In this document: one piece after another, positions 1 to 8,446 of the stretch
How positions within the stretch are numbered: the first letter of the stretch is position 1
Layout: the number at the start of each line of letters is the position of its first letter
NCBI GenBank assembly: GCA_021847985.1
Contig: JAJZNF010000092.1
Coordinates: 1-33,139 of the forward strand
Length of the DNA: 33,139 bases
DNA from: Actinomycetes bacterium
GTDB lineage: Bacteria; Actinomycetota; Acidimicrobiia; Acidimicrobiales; Acidimicrobiaceae
Reading direction: 5' to 3'
The notes under the pieces: model-generated
Told to the model about the DNA's origin: nothing
Databases searched by the model: none
What the model saw: the letters and a program-made list of their open reading frames with translations, nothing else
Made by a program: the position numbers and the translations under genes

Positions 1-1188
1 GTAAGTGGGTAATCCAGCGCCCGCCGCGGTGGCCTTCTCCACGGCGGCCCTTCCCCGCGCCGCCTCCGCTGCTGCATGGTCCAGCCATCCGGCAGGCGCC
101 TTCCACTCACCCAGCACCTGGGCGAGCTCCTCCAACCCGGCCAAGGCATCGCCCGTTACCGGTGTCGAGCCGTGCTTGATCGCGTCGAAGCGCGCTGCGT
201 TGAGTCCGATGATGACCTTGGGCTCGGAACCGAAGACCGTCCAGGAGCCGGTGGTGAAGTCCTGTAGCCGCGTTCCTACGGCCAGGATCACATCCGCCTC
301 CACGGCAAGCGTGTTGGCCTGGTCCCAGCCGGTCACCCCGATGGGCCCCACCCAGGACGAGTGCGTCGCAACCAGGCTCGACCTCCCGGCAACCGTCTCG
401 GCCACGGGAATGCCACGAATGAGCGCGAAGTCCGCCAGTTCCTCCTCGGCCAAGGAGTAGTGGACGCCGCCGCCCGCGACTATCAGCGGGCGCTTGGAGG
501 AGCGAAGCGCCTCGGCGGCCGCCTCGACCTCCGCCCGATCCGGCCGAGGACGGGCCTGGTGGTGAATCCGGGTGCGAAAGAAAGACTCCGGGAAGTCCCA
601 GGCCTCGGCCTGCACGTCCTGGGGTAGCGCGATGAAGGCCGGTCCGCACTCCCCGGGATCGAGCATCGTCCGCAACGCCTGCGGAAGAGACTGCACGACC
701 TGTTGGGGACGGATGATCCTGTCCCAATAGCGCACCACGGCCCGGAAGGCGTCGTTCGCGGTCACCGATGGTGCGCCGAAATGCTCGACTTGCTGGAGAA
801 CGGGGTCCGGCACCCTGGTGGTGAAGGTGTCCCCGCTGAAGAGCAGCAGTGGCAGTCGGTCGGCCATGGCCACGCCCGCCGCCGTCACCATGTTGAGCGC
901 CCCGGGCCCGATCGAAGAGGTGGCCGCCATGATCTGCCGCCTGCGCATTGCCTTGGCATAGGCGACCGCCGCCAGCGCCATGCCCTGCTCGTTCTGGCCA
1001 CGCCAGGTCGGCAGCACTTCGCGCGCCTCCTCCAGCGCATGGCCGAGGCAGGTGACGTTGCCGTGCCCGAAAATCGCGAAGACTCCCGGGAAAAGCGGCG
1101 CCTCCGCGCCGTCGATCAGGGTGCGCTGGGCGATCATCCACCGGACGATTGCTTCCGCTGTGGTGAGCCGGACGGTCTTCTCCGCCAT
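1..1188 (-). CDS. iolD: IolD, 3D-trihydroxycyclohexane-1,2-dione hydrolase (N-terminal 396 residues, cut by window edge)
   Basis: ThDP-dependent enzyme that opens the ring of the cyclic diketone made from inosose, giving 5-deoxyglucuronate in inositol breakdown. The visible frame has no stop and runs off the left edge; full-length IolD is a little over 600 residues, so roughly the first two thirds is here. Seen directly: the N-terminal ThDP pyrimidine-binding domain with WRGQNEQGMA at about 62-71, whose Glu67 is the expected cofactor-activating glutamate, then SSIGPGALNM and a GDTF segment followed by QVEHFG, as in IolD. The ATG at 1188 shares one base with the stop of the upstream dehydrogenase gene (TGATG), so translation is probably coupled. 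An ATG one codon upstream is also possible. It is the last visible gene of the inositol operon. Confidence 0.92.
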   Translation of the reverse strand, partial: MAEKTVRLTTAEAIVRWMIAQRTLIDGAEAPLFPGVFAIFGHGNVTCLGHALEEAREVLPTWRGQNEQGMALAAVAYAKAMRRRQIMAATSSIGPGALNMVTAAGVAMADRLPLLLFSGDTFTTRVPDPVLQQVEHFGAPSVTANDAFRAVVRYWDRIIRPQQVVQSLPQALRTMLDPGECGPAFIALPQDVQAEAWDFPESFFRTRIHHQARPRPDRAEVEAAAEALRSSKRPLIVAGGGVHYSLAEEELADFALIRGIPVAETVAGRSSLVATHSSWVGPIGVTGWDQANTLAVEADVILAVGTRLQDFTTGSWTVFGSEPKVIIGLNAARFDAIKHGSTPVTGDALAGLEELAQVLGEWKAPAGWLDHAAAEAARGRAAVEKATAAGAGLPTY

Positions 1189-2369
1189 CATTGTGACCTC
1201 ACTGTCTTCACTGTCTCCCAGGCGCCGCTGGCCGCAGAGCGCAGGAGCGCATCTTGCACGCTCACGTATCGCACGGCGTCCTCGAAGCCCGGCTGGAAGG
1301 GCCTCTTTGCGGCTATCGAGCGCATCAACTCCAGGTCTTCGATGAGAACCAGGTCTTCGAAGCCGATCCCGTTGGCGTTGCCCGGCACGAAATTGCCGTG
1401 ATACGGGAAGCGCTCTCCACCGAAGATGGTGCGGTAGCCCGCGTAGCGCCCGTCGGAGCGCAGGTACAACTGGAGTTCGTTCATCCGCTCCAGGTTCCAC
1501 GCCAAGGCACCTTCGGTACCGTAGACCTCGAAGGCCATCTGACTTTCGGGCCCGACCATGGTGCGGCTCGACTCGAAAGAGCCCCGGACACCGTTGTCGA
1601 ACTCGACCAGCATGCCCACGTAGTCCTCGTTGGTCACCGCCCCGGTGGGATCCCCGGGTCGGCCGTGGCCGTAATGGGAGACCGCGCCCGCACTGGGAAG
1701 CGGCCGCTCGGGAATGAAGGTCGCCGTCGTCCCCACCACGCGCGTGATTGGGCCCAGCAGATACAGGCCCAGGTCCACCGAGTGGGACAGCAGGTCGGAG
1801 GAGACGCCGTATCCGCCCTCGTCGACCAGGTATCGCCAGGTGAGCAGGCCGGAAGGATCGGCTCCGTAGGTTGAAAAGAACCGGCCGCGGTAGTTGGTTA
1901 TACTCCCGAGCGCGCCGTCGTCGATCAGGCGCTTTGCCTCCTGCACCATGGGGGCCCAGCGGTAGTTGTACCCCACGGCGGATATGACCCCCGCCTTGCG
2001 CGCCGCCAATTCGGCTCTGGCGGTCTGGTCCGGCGTGCCACCCACCGGCTTCTCGCAGAAGACGTGCTTGTCGGCAGCCGCGAACGCCTCGACCAGCTCC
2101 ACATGAAGCGCGTTGGGGGTGGTGATGAACACCACGTCTATATCGGGGTCCTCCGCCAGGCTGTGCCAATCTGCCTCACCCCGCGCGAAGCCGAAATCGG
2201 AGACCGCCTGTTCGCGCCTACCGGGGTCGGTGTCGGAGCACGCGACCAGCTCGATGTAATAGGGTTCGCCGGGAAATATCCCCGCAAGCCGCCGGACCGA
2301 CCGGCTGTGGGCCTGGCCCATCCAGCCGAAGCCGACGACACCGACGCCGATCCTGGGTTTGGACATCAT
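1188..2369 (-). CDS. Gfo/Idh/MocA-family dehydrogenase, inositol 2-dehydrogenase (IolG)-like
   Basis: NAD(P)-dependent oxidoreductase of 393 residues, probably oxidising an inositol isomer (or a derivative) to the inosose. The N-terminal Rossmann motif is GVVGFGWMGQAHSRS near residues 8-22. FCEKPVGG near 95 carries the family lysine, and GVSSDLLSHSVD has the Asp-x3-His pair used in catalysis by IolG-type enzymes. It is longer than classical IolG (about 335-345 residues) and its C-terminal half resembles the second oxidoreductase at 12862, so both belong to a longer subfamily. The start at 2369 is chosen because GGAGGAGG lies just upstream and the ATG overlaps the iolB stop as ATGA. Placement between iolB and iolD supports a role in the inositol pathway. 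Exact substrate (myo-, scyllo- or another inositol) cannot be read from sequence. Confidence 0.8.
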   Translation of the reverse strand: MMSKPRIGVGVVGFGWMGQAHSRSVRRLAGIFPGEPYYIELVACSDTDPGRREQAVSDFGFARGEADWHSLAEDPDIDVVFITTPNALHVELVEAFAAADKHVFCEKPVGGTPDQTARAELAARKAGVISAVGYNYRWAPMVQEAKRLIDDGALGSITNYRGRFFSTYGADPSGLLTWRYLVDEGGYGVSSDLLSHSVDLGLYLLGPITRVVGTTATFIPERPLPSAGAVSHYGHGRPGDPTGAVTNEDYVGMLVEFDNGVRGSFESSRTMVGPESQMAFEVYGTEGALAWNLERMNELQLYLRSDGRYAGYRTIFGGERFPYHGNFVPGNANGIGFEDLVLIEDLELMRSIAAKRPFQPGFEDAVRYVSVQDALLRSAASGAWETVKTVRSQ

Positions 2370-3268
2370 TGGAAAACCTCCTCCGCCACGGCGGCGGTCA
2401 TCGGGCAACGGGGATCGGCCGGCATGCCCTCCCACTGGTCGCGAACCCAGTGGTGCGACGGGTCGTCGCAGAAGGCCATGCTTCGGCCTTCTCCTGGGCC
2501 GGCCAGCACATTCAGGTAGTAGAGGGGATAGCCGGGAGCGGCAATGCTCGGCCCGTGGTAGCCACGCGGAATCAAGAAGACGTCACCGTCTTTAATGACG
2601 ACGTTCTCGTCGATACTCCGATCCGCGGTGTAGAGGCGGTGCATGGCGAAGCCCTCCTTGGAGGTCTCGACGCCGCCGCTGCGCCCAAGCCGGAAGTAGT
2701 AGATCTCCTCGTTGTTCACCTTGCACTCGGCGGAGTCGTCATGCTTGTGGGGCGGGTAGGAGGACCAGTTCCCGTCGGGGGTCAGCACCTCCACGCAAAT
2801 GAGCCGGTCCGCTCCGTCGAAGACACCGGGGGCCATGAAGTTCGTGACCTGGCGCGTGGAGGGACCGGCTCCGCGTATCTCCACCGGAACTTCGGCCGCT
2901 CCCACATACGCCGGCTCGAAGCGCTTGCTGGCCCTCGCGGACGGCAAGGCCACCTCGCACCCGCGCTCGGACTCGAGCCTGAGCTCGGATCCGAGCGGAA
3001 CATAAACCCAATCCGAGACAGCCGAGAAGACGCTTTTACGGCCCCGGAGCTGGAAGCTCCTGCCGTCCACCGTCGCTCGCAGCGAGCCGGCGAGCGGCAG
3101 CACGGCCATCTCCACGCCCTCGGTGCTCAGCTCGATCCGCCCTCGGGGTTCCAGGCGGGCAACGCGAAGACCCGAGTAGGCCCAACCGGCCTCCTCGGGG
3201 TCGAGCCGCGCGGCGAACCCTTCCCGGGCCAGCGAGCCTTCCGGGTGGTGAAACCGCCGGGCGCTCAC
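2366..3268 (-). CDS. iolB: IolB, 5-deoxy-glucuronate isomerase
   Basis: Cupin-type isomerase converting 5-deoxyglucuronate into 2-deoxy-5-keto-gluconate, the step before IolC. The 300-residue protein has the expected bicupin build. Metal-site residues are visible in PPHKHDD (His174 and His176), EEIYYFR (Glu188) and a later YHGPS histidine near 240, and the C-terminal WVRDQW signature of IolB is present. It starts with GTG at 3268, overlapping the TGA of the preceding aldolase gene by four bases (GTGA), and its own stop overlaps the dehydrogenase start in the same way. The family assignment is strong, both from motifs and from its place between aldolase and dehydrogenase in an iol operon. Confidence 0.93.
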   Translation of the reverse strand: MSARRFHHPEGSLAREGFAARLDPEEAGWAYSGLRVARLEPRGRIELSTEGVEMAVLPLAGSLRATVDGRSFQLRGRKSVFSAVSDWVYVPLGSELRLESERGCEVALPSARASKRFEPAYVGAAEVPVEIRGAGPSTRQVTNFMAPGVFDGADRLICVEVLTPDGNWSSYPPHKHDDSAECKVNNEEIYYFRLGRSGGVETSKEGFAMHRLYTADRSIDENVVIKDGDVFLIPRGYHGPSIAAPGYPLYYLNVLAGPGEGRSMAFCDDPSHHWVRDQWEGMPADPRCPMTAAVAEEVFQ

Positions 3269-4167
3269 AGCGTCCTCGCCTTGGCATCCACCAGCTTGGC
3301 CGCGGCCGCGACTCCGGCCTCGACGTCGCCATCGGGAGGATAAAGGAGGCTGCGCCCGATGACCAGTCCCCTGCAGTGCGGATGCGAAAGCGCGCGTTCC
3401 CAGCCTGCAAAGGCGGACGCCTGGTCGGAGCTGACAGCTCCCCCGAGGACGACCGCAGGGCAGGTGCTAGCGCCCATTACCTCAGCCACGCGTTCGCCGG
3501 AAGAAACCTTGAGCCAGGTGTAGGCGGAGGACGCCCCGAGGCCACTCGCGACCGCCGCAGCCCTGATCAGGCTCTCCGGGCGGTTGTCGTGAACCGGCAT
3601 GCCGTCGGCGTCCTTGGTGTAGGCGAGCGGCTCGATCATCGCCATCAGCCTCCGGTCGGCAAGCTCGGTGACGGCGCGGGCGCATGCCTCGATGGTGGCC
3701 GCCGTGTGAGGATCCTCGTCATCCAAGCGCAGCAGGACCTTGCCTCCGTCGAGACCGAGCTCCTCCAGATGGGCCGCGTCGTAGGCGGTCATCCGGTCAT
3801 CCATGCCCCAGCGGGCTCCTGCCAGGCCCCCACGGTTCATGGTGCCGATGGCGAGGCGGTCATCGAGAAACCCAAAGAAGGCGAGGTCATCCAAGATGTC
3901 GGCACTCGCCAGCACGCCGTCGACCCGAGGATTGGCAAGAGCCACCGCCAGCCGGCGGAGAAGGTCGCGGCGGTCGGCCATGGCCAGCGCGTCCCGGCCG
4001 GCCGCCAGGGCTCCCCGGGCGGGATGATCGGCCGCCACCACGAAGAGAACTCCGTCCGGGGCAAGCTCAGCCCTGCGCTTACGCTCAGAGAGAGCGGCGG
4101 CCACTCGGGCAGGGCTGGAGACCCTGGCGCCGATCAAATCCGAAAACATCTGTTCAGTTATTTGCAT
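3265..4167 (-). CDS. Cgl0159-family (beta/alpha)8 aldolase, probable deoxy-ketogluconate-phosphate aldolase
   Basis: Protein of 300 residues resembling the Cgl0159 family, often labelled deoxyribose-phosphate aldolase, which sits next to iolC and iolB in actinobacterial inositol clusters. Seen: a TIM-barrel-like sequence with VVAADHPARGAL near 43-54, a central KVLLRLDD strand, MIEPLAY near 175, TWLKVSSGE with a lysine suited to a Schiff base, and a C-terminal GGAVSS/VIGRSLLYP phosphate-site-like end. No separate IolJ is visible, so the inferred role is cleavage of the IolC product into dihydroxyacetone phosphate and malonate semialdehyde. The ATG at 4167 is preferred because AGGAG lies seven bases upstream; a GTG at 4173 overlapping the iolC stop is too close to that site. 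The activity is inferred from context, not shown. Confidence 0.78.
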   Translation of the reverse strand: MQITEQMFSDLIGARVSSPARVAAALSERKRRAELAPDGVLFVVAADHPARGALAAGRDALAMADRRDLLRRLAVALANPRVDGVLASADILDDLAFFGFLDDRLAIGTMNRGGLAGARWGMDDRMTAYDAAHLEELGLDGGKVLLRLDDEDPHTAATIEACARAVTELADRRLMAMIEPLAYTKDADGMPVHDNRPESLIRAAAVASGLGASSAYTWLKVSSGERVAEVMGASTCPAVVLGGAVSSDQASAFAGWERALSHPHCRGLVIGRSLLYPPDGDVEAGVAAAAKLVDAKARTL

Positions 4168-4169
4168 CT

Positions 4170-5111
4170 TCACTCCTGTAACAAGGCGGAGATCTCCGCC
4201 TCGGTCCCCATCGCGTCGGCACAAAGCAGGCGCGAGGCGACAAGCGCTCCGGCGGCATTGGCAAAGCGGACGGTCGTAACCGGATCCCATCCGGCCAGGA
4301 GACCGTGAACCAGGGCCCCGCCGAAGGCGTCCCCCGCGCCCAGGCCGCACACGACCCGCACGGGACGGGGAGGCACAATGCTGCGGGAATGCTCGGTTGC
4401 GACCAACACTCCCTCGCCTCCCATCTTCACCACGGCCCATTCGACCCCTGCCTCCAGAAGACGGTCGGCCGCCTCGTCGGGTTCGGAGCTGCCCACGGCG
4501 ATCTCGCACTCGGCGCGGTTGCCGACGGCAACCGTGGCCTGCGGGATCAACGAGCCGATCCTCTTCCTCGCGGCATCCTCGGACTCCCACAACGTCGGGC
4601 GATAATCCAGATCCACCACCGTGTGCCTGCGGCGTCCACGCACTTCCAGCATCCGGGCGGTGCAGCCGGCGCTGGGCTCGGCGGACATCCCGGTCCCGGT
4701 CACCCAAAGGACGCCGACGTCACGAATTACGTCCTCCTCCACGTCCCCTGGCTCGATGGTCAGATCCGGAGCCGTCGGCTCGCGATAGAAGAGAAGCTGG
4801 GGATCCTCGGGCGGATCGAGCACCGCGAAGGCGAGCGGAGTGCGCAGATCCTGCGATGTTCCGACGTAACGGGTGTCCACGCCGAACTCCGCCAACCGCC
4901 TGCGCAGATACCCGCCAAACGGGTCTGCGCCCACCTTGGTGAGAACGGCTGCCCTGTGCCCGAGCCTGGCGGCGGCCACCGCGACGTTGGTGGCACTGCC
5001 ACCGACGGCCTTGGTGAAAGATGCCACCTCGTCCCAGCCGGCCCCGACCTCGGCGGCGTAGAGGTCCACGCTGATTCGGCCGACCGTCAGCAATTCGAGG
5101 TCGTGGTCCAC
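4170..5111 (-). CDS. iolC: IolC, 5-dehydro-2-deoxygluconokinase
   Basis: PfkB/ribokinase-family sugar kinase of 313 residues, phosphorylating 2-deoxy-5-keto-gluconate. Seen: the N-terminal GRISVDLYA start typical of IolC, the substrate-side glycine motif VGGSATNVAVAAARLG at about 36-51, and the C-terminal PfkB signature GLGAGDAFGGALVHG with the catalytic aspartate in GAGD. It starts with GTG at 5111, four bases after the TAG of the ABC ATPase gene, with GGAAGGG upstream. The neighbouring aldolase and IolB genes fit the pathway order. A generic carbohydrate kinase is the alternative, but the IolC-like N-terminus and the operon make IolC much more likely. Confidence 0.9.
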   Translation of the reverse strand: MDHDLELLTVGRISVDLYAAEVGAGWDEVASFTKAVGGSATNVAVAAARLGHRAAVLTKVGADPFGGYLRRRLAEFGVDTRYVGTSQDLRTPLAFAVLDPPEDPQLLFYREPTAPDLTIEPGDVEEDVIRDVGVLWVTGTGMSAEPSAGCTARMLEVRGRRRHTVVDLDYRPTLWESEDAARKRIGSLIPQATVAVGNRAECEIAVGSSEPDEAADRLLEAGVEWAVVKMGGEGVLVATEHSRSIVPPRPVRVVCGLGAGDAFGGALVHGLLAGWDPVTTVRFANAAGALVASRLLCADAMGTEAEISALLQE

Positions 5112-5115
5112 AGCT

Positions 5116-5982
5116 CTACTGCCCTTCCGCTCCTTGGGCGAGCTCCTTGGCCTCCTCGGCCATCGCGGCTATTTCGGGCGCATCCGCGAGCTTGGAGAGC
5201 TCGTCGCTCAGCTGCTGGAGCTCGGCGCCGCCCGCCATCATCTCCGTCAGGGCCTCGACGCTGGTCTCGTCGCGAAGGTAGGAGCCCATCATCCGTCCCC
5301 TCTTGAGCAGCACGAAGCGGTCACCGACCAGGAACGCGTGGTTGGGGTTGTGCGTAATGAAGATGACCGCCTTGCCCATGTCCCGGGCCTGGACGATGTA
5401 CTTGAGCACGATGCCGGACTGACGAACACCAAGCGCCGAAGTCGGCTCGTCCAGTATCAACACACGGGCACCGAAGTAGACGGCCCTGGCGATGGCCACC
5501 GCCTGGCGCTCGCCTCCCGAGAGGGTGCCGACGGTCTGATTGGGGTCACGCACATCGATACCGATCTTGGCGAGCTCGGAGCGCATGGTCGACTTGGCTT
5601 TGCCCACATCCATTCGCCTTACAGGACCCCAGCCCTTGGTGGGCTCGTTGCCGAGGAAGAAGTTCCGCCAGATGGACATGAGGGGAACGGTGGCGAGGTC
5701 CTGGAAGACGGTGGCGATGCCCTGGGCCTGGGCCGCCCGCGGATTCGGCAGGCGGATCGGCTTTCCATCGATGAGCAGCTCTCCCGCGTCCGGCGCATGA
5801 ACGCCCGAGAGCATCTTGATGAGTGTCGACTTGCCGGCGCCGTTGTCGCCGAGGACGCAGGTTACCTCGCCGGAATTCACCTGGAGCGAGATGTCCTGGA
5901 GAGCGTTGACGCTCCCGAAGTATTTGCAGACATCGCGCAGCTCGAGAAGCGGGGATTCAGGGACCTGGGCCATTCCGCTCAC
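5116..5982 (-). CDS. ABC transporter ATP-binding protein, CUT2/ribose type, single domain
   Basis: ATP-hydrolysing subunit of the sugar importer in this operon, 288 residues. Seen: Walker [10 protein letters not shown] near 45-53, a Q-loop in [10 protein letters not shown], signature [14 protein letters not shown], Walker [13 protein letters not shown] and H-loop ITHN. Only one nucleotide-binding domain is present, as in FrcA-like systems, rather than the tandem domains of RbsA, so two copies would be needed per transporter. The C-terminal 40 residues are a polar helical tail. GTG at 5982 overlaps the permease stop by four bases (GTGA); an ATG at 5973 is the alternative start. The substrate is probably inositol or a related cyclitol, inferred from the operon. 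Confidence 0.92.
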   Translation of the reverse strand: MSGMAQVPESPLLELRDVCKYFGSVNALQDISLQVNSGEVTCVLGDNGAGKSTLIKMLSGVHAPDAGELLIDGKPIRLPNPRAAQAQGIATVFQDLATVPLMSIWRNFFLGNEPTKGWGPVRRMDVGKAKSTMRSELAKIGIDVRDPNQTVGTLSGGERQAVAIARAVYFGARVLILDEPTSALGVRQSGIVLKYIVQARDMGKAVIFITHNPNHAFLVGDRFVLLKRGRMMGSYLRDETSVEALTEMMAGGAELQQLSDELSKLADAPEIAAMAEEAKELAQGAEGQ

Positions 5983-7073
5983 CGCCTTGCCTTCATAGCA
6001 CGCTGGTAGACCAGCGTGTTGACCCCCACGGCCAGGAAGAGGATGACCCCCAGGAAGGTGAAGTCCCAGGCACTCGCCCAGCCGGCGTAGATAACGCCCT
6101 CGAAGGCCATACCGATGACACAGGCTCCGATGGCGGCTCCGATGGCGGAGCCGTAGCCGCCGGTCAGGAAGCAGCCTCCGACCACCGCGGCGATGATGTA
6201 GAAGAACTCGTATCCGACCCCCTGCTCGGAGACCGCGGAGCTCGCCTGGGTGAAGGAGATGATGCCGACCAGGGCCGCAGACATGGCGGTAGCCAGGAAA
6301 AGCATCATCTTGGTGCGTGCTACCGGCACGCCCACGTTGCGGGCGGCGTTCGCATCACCACCGGAGGCGAAGATCCAGTTTCCGAACGTCGTCCGGTTCA
6401 GCACCCACGCGCCGACGATGGTCACGGCGACGAACCAGAGGTCCGCCGTCTGGTACCCGTTGGGAAGCGCTTTCGAGGCGAGGAAACTGCTGCCAAAGAT
6501 CGTCTTGGCAGTGGCAAGCCCCGCGTAATGGCTCCCTGTCAGGCTCACTTGGGTGCTTCCCGCGTTGAGCTTCAGGACTCCACCGACGCTGGCGCCGCGG
6601 AGAACGAAGAAAGTGGCCAGAGTGACGATGAAGCTGGGCAGCTTGGTCTTGACGACCACATATCCGTTGACCAGCCCCACCACCGCCGCGAAGGCAAAGG
6701 TGCCCACGATCGCCAGCCAAGCGTTCCAGTGCAGCTTGTCCATGAAAAACCACATGACGATGGCGGTCACACCGGTCAGGACGCCGGTGGAGAGGTCGAA
6801 CTCGCCGCCCACCATCAGCATCCCGACCGGCACGGCCATGATGCCGAAGACGGAGGCCTGCTGGGTCCACGCGGCGAGGCCGGTTTGATGGATCCAAAGG
6901 TGATTGGAGGTTGCGTCGGTGCTCATGAAGAGCACGAACACCGCAATGGCTCCGAGCAGCGCCCCCAACTCGGGGCGCATCAGTAGACGTGTGGCGCGGC
7001 CTACATGTGTAAGCCGCTCGTCTCCGGCCTTGGCCGGCCCGGAAGTCTGGAAATCGGCAGCAGTGACTGTCAT
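5979..7073 (-). CDS. ABC transporter permease, CUT2 (RbsC/XylH-like)
   Basis: Integral membrane permease of 364 residues in the BPD_transp_2 family used by ribose, xylose and inositol importers. About eight to ten hydrophobic helices are visible, starting near residue 38 ([16 protein letters not shown]). The family segment [18 protein letters not shown] (around residues 80-100) corresponds to the conserved GGxDLSVG region of RbsC-like permeases, and a conserved [10 protein letters not shown] loop lies near 270. The ATG at 7073 is preferred over an in-frame start 30 bases upstream because AAAGGGA lies at ribosome-binding distance. It partners the ATPase at 5116 and the binding protein at 7257. 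Cyclitol transport is inferred from the catabolic genes downstream. Confidence 0.92.
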   Translation of the reverse strand: MTVTAADFQTSGPAKAGDERLTHVGRATRLLMRPELGALLGAIAVFVLFMSTDATSNHLWIHQTGLAAWTQQASVFGIMAVPVGMLMVGGEFDLSTGVLTGVTAIVMWFFMDKLHWNAWLAIVGTFAFAAVVGLVNGYVVVKTKLPSFIVTLATFFVLRGASVGGVLKLNAGSTQVSLTGSHYAGLATAKTIFGSSFLASKALPNGYQTADLWFVAVTIVGAWVLNRTTFGNWIFASGGDANAARNVGVPVARTKMMLFLATAMSAALVGIISFTQASSAVSEQGVGYEFFYIIAAVVGGCFLTGGYGSAIGAAIGACVIGMAFEGVIYAGWASAWDFTFLGVILFLAVGVNTLVYQRAMKARR

Positions 7074-7181
7074 GTTCGAGTCCCTTTGATCAGTCGCCCT
7101 CACCGGGAGGCCCGGGAAAGCGGGGGCCAGGCGTGCCCCCGTGCACGCACTTGCCCGTGGGCAGGTCGCTCCCCGGGATTG

Positions 7182-7209
7182 CCGGGCCGACGCAACAGAG
7201 CCGGCCCGG
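7182..7209 (-). promoter_or_regulatory. Stem-loop between binding-protein and permease genes
   Basis: A perfect 8-bp inverted repeat, CCGGGCCG and CGGCCCGG with a 12-base loop, lies in the 183-base gap between the stop of the binding protein and the start of the permease. There is no T-run after it, so it is better read as an RNA-stabilising or attenuating hairpin that lets the binding protein be made in excess over the permease, a common arrangement in ABC operons. Function is inferred. Confidence 0.45.
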
Positions 7210-7256
7210 TATCCAGGGGTTGGGGGGACTACCGCCCTTTCAGCGGCTCTAGCGGA

Positions 7257-8351
7257 CTAGTTGTCGCCCGCCTTGACGGAGGCGACGACCGAAGCGACGT
7301 TGGAGTGGTCGATGAGCCTTGGCCCGCTCGCCACCGTAGTGCCGCCGCCGACGGTCTGACCGTGATACTTGTTGTACAGGTACAGGAAGACGATCGGCAA
7401 GTAGCCCTGCAGGTACTGCTGCTGATCCACCGCGAAGTCGAGCTTGGGCGGATTCGCCTGCAGCTGTGCCAACACCGTCGAGTCGAGGTCGAAGGTCGCG
7501 ATCTTGACGTTCGGCGGATTTGCCGCCACCAGTGCGTCGGAGATTGCCGTGTTCAGGGTCAGAACCGCGTTGATGCCGGGGTGCGCCTGCAGGTATGCGG
7601 TCACCTGTCCGATCGCCTGCTGCGGGTTGCTGGCCGCGTTGGGCGTGGAGAGGATCAGCTCGGTGCAGGCCGGGCCGGAAGTCGGAGCATTGCCGGTCGA
7701 GCAGGTCTGGCCAACGCCGAGCCCCTGAGCGAGCCCGTTGCACCGGTCGAGCAGGTTCTGCCCGGACTGGTGAACGACGCACAGGACGTTGGACGCGCCC
7801 TGCTGCTTGAAGCGTTGCCCCGCCATCTGGCCGGCGAGCGTCTCCGGCTGGCCGACGCAGGTGATGGCACCCGTGGCGGCGATGTCCTGGTTGTCGCAGC
7901 CCGCATTGAGCAGGACCACCGGGATGCCGGCCTTGGTGGCCGCGGCGAGGGTCGCGTTCATGAGGGTCGGGTCGTGGTCCGAGACCGCGATCCCATTGAC
8001 ATGGGCGTTGATGGCGTCCTGGATCTGGGCGTTCTCCGCGTTGTCGTCAGGATTCGCCTGGCCCTGCTGCTGCGAGCCGTAGACCTCGCTCAGCTTGCAG
8101 CCCAGCGTCTTGGCGGCGTCCTTTGCCCCCTTGTAGACGACGCTCCAGAAGTTCCCGTTATCGCCGTGGGTTATGACGGCGAAGGTGTAGGTGCATGGCC
8201 CGGCCGACGCCGCGGTGTTCGAAGTGTTCAGCACCGCAGTCGTCGCACTCGAGCTGTTCGACGAGCTGCTGCCGCAGGCCGCCGCGAATAGCGCGAGTGA
8301 CGCTAACGCCGCGATCACACGCAATGGTTTGGCAGACGCTCTTTTTCGCAT
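7257..8351 (-). CDS. Sugar-binding lipoprotein of the ABC importer (Peripla_BP_4 type)
   Basis: Substrate-binding protein of 364 residues, anchored outside the membrane by a lipid. The N-terminus has a basic stretch (MRKRASAKPLR), a hydrophobic helix and the lipobox LFAAAC, followed by a Ser/Thr-rich linker and then a periplasmic-binding-protein fold of the ribose/galactose class. ATG at 8351 has GGAGGGG just upstream. The mature protein contains eight further cysteines (in PCTY, LGCK, AGCD, TCVG, LCVV, RCNG, TCST and ACTE), an even number that could form up to four disulphides; this is many for the family. It is followed by the permease and ATPase of the same importer. The ligand is inferred to be inositol or a related cyclitol from the downstream enzymes. 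Confidence 0.9.
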   Translation of the reverse strand: MRKRASAKPLRVIAALASLALFAAACGSSSSNSSSATTAVLNTSNTAASAGPCTYTFAVITHGDNGNFWSVVYKGAKDAAKTLGCKLSEVYGSQQQGQANPDDNAENAQIQDAINAHVNGIAVSDHDPTLMNATLAAATKAGIPVVLLNAGCDNQDIAATGAITCVGQPETLAGQMAGQRFKQQGASNVLCVVHQSGQNLLDRCNGLAQGLGVGQTCSTGNAPTSGPACTELILSTPNAASNPQQAIGQVTAYLQAHPGINAVLTLNTAISDALVAANPPNVKIATFDLDSTVLAQLQANPPKLDFAVDQQQYLQGYLPIVFLYLYNKYHGQTVGGGTTVASGPRLIDHSNVASVVASVKAGDN

Positions 8352-8446
8352 GCCTTTTCCCCTCCTGATTGCTTATTGGTTGTTGTTTCGCTCGGTTGTC
8401 ATGGTTTTCTCAAACGTGCCGCCCCCTGCGAGCGGCGGTATGCGCC

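Noticed and set aside
107-1141. Long open frame inside iolD on the same strand
   Set aside because: It reads as Arg/Gly/Ala-rich nonsense and is out of frame with the clear IolD sequence, which runs to the window edge without a stop.
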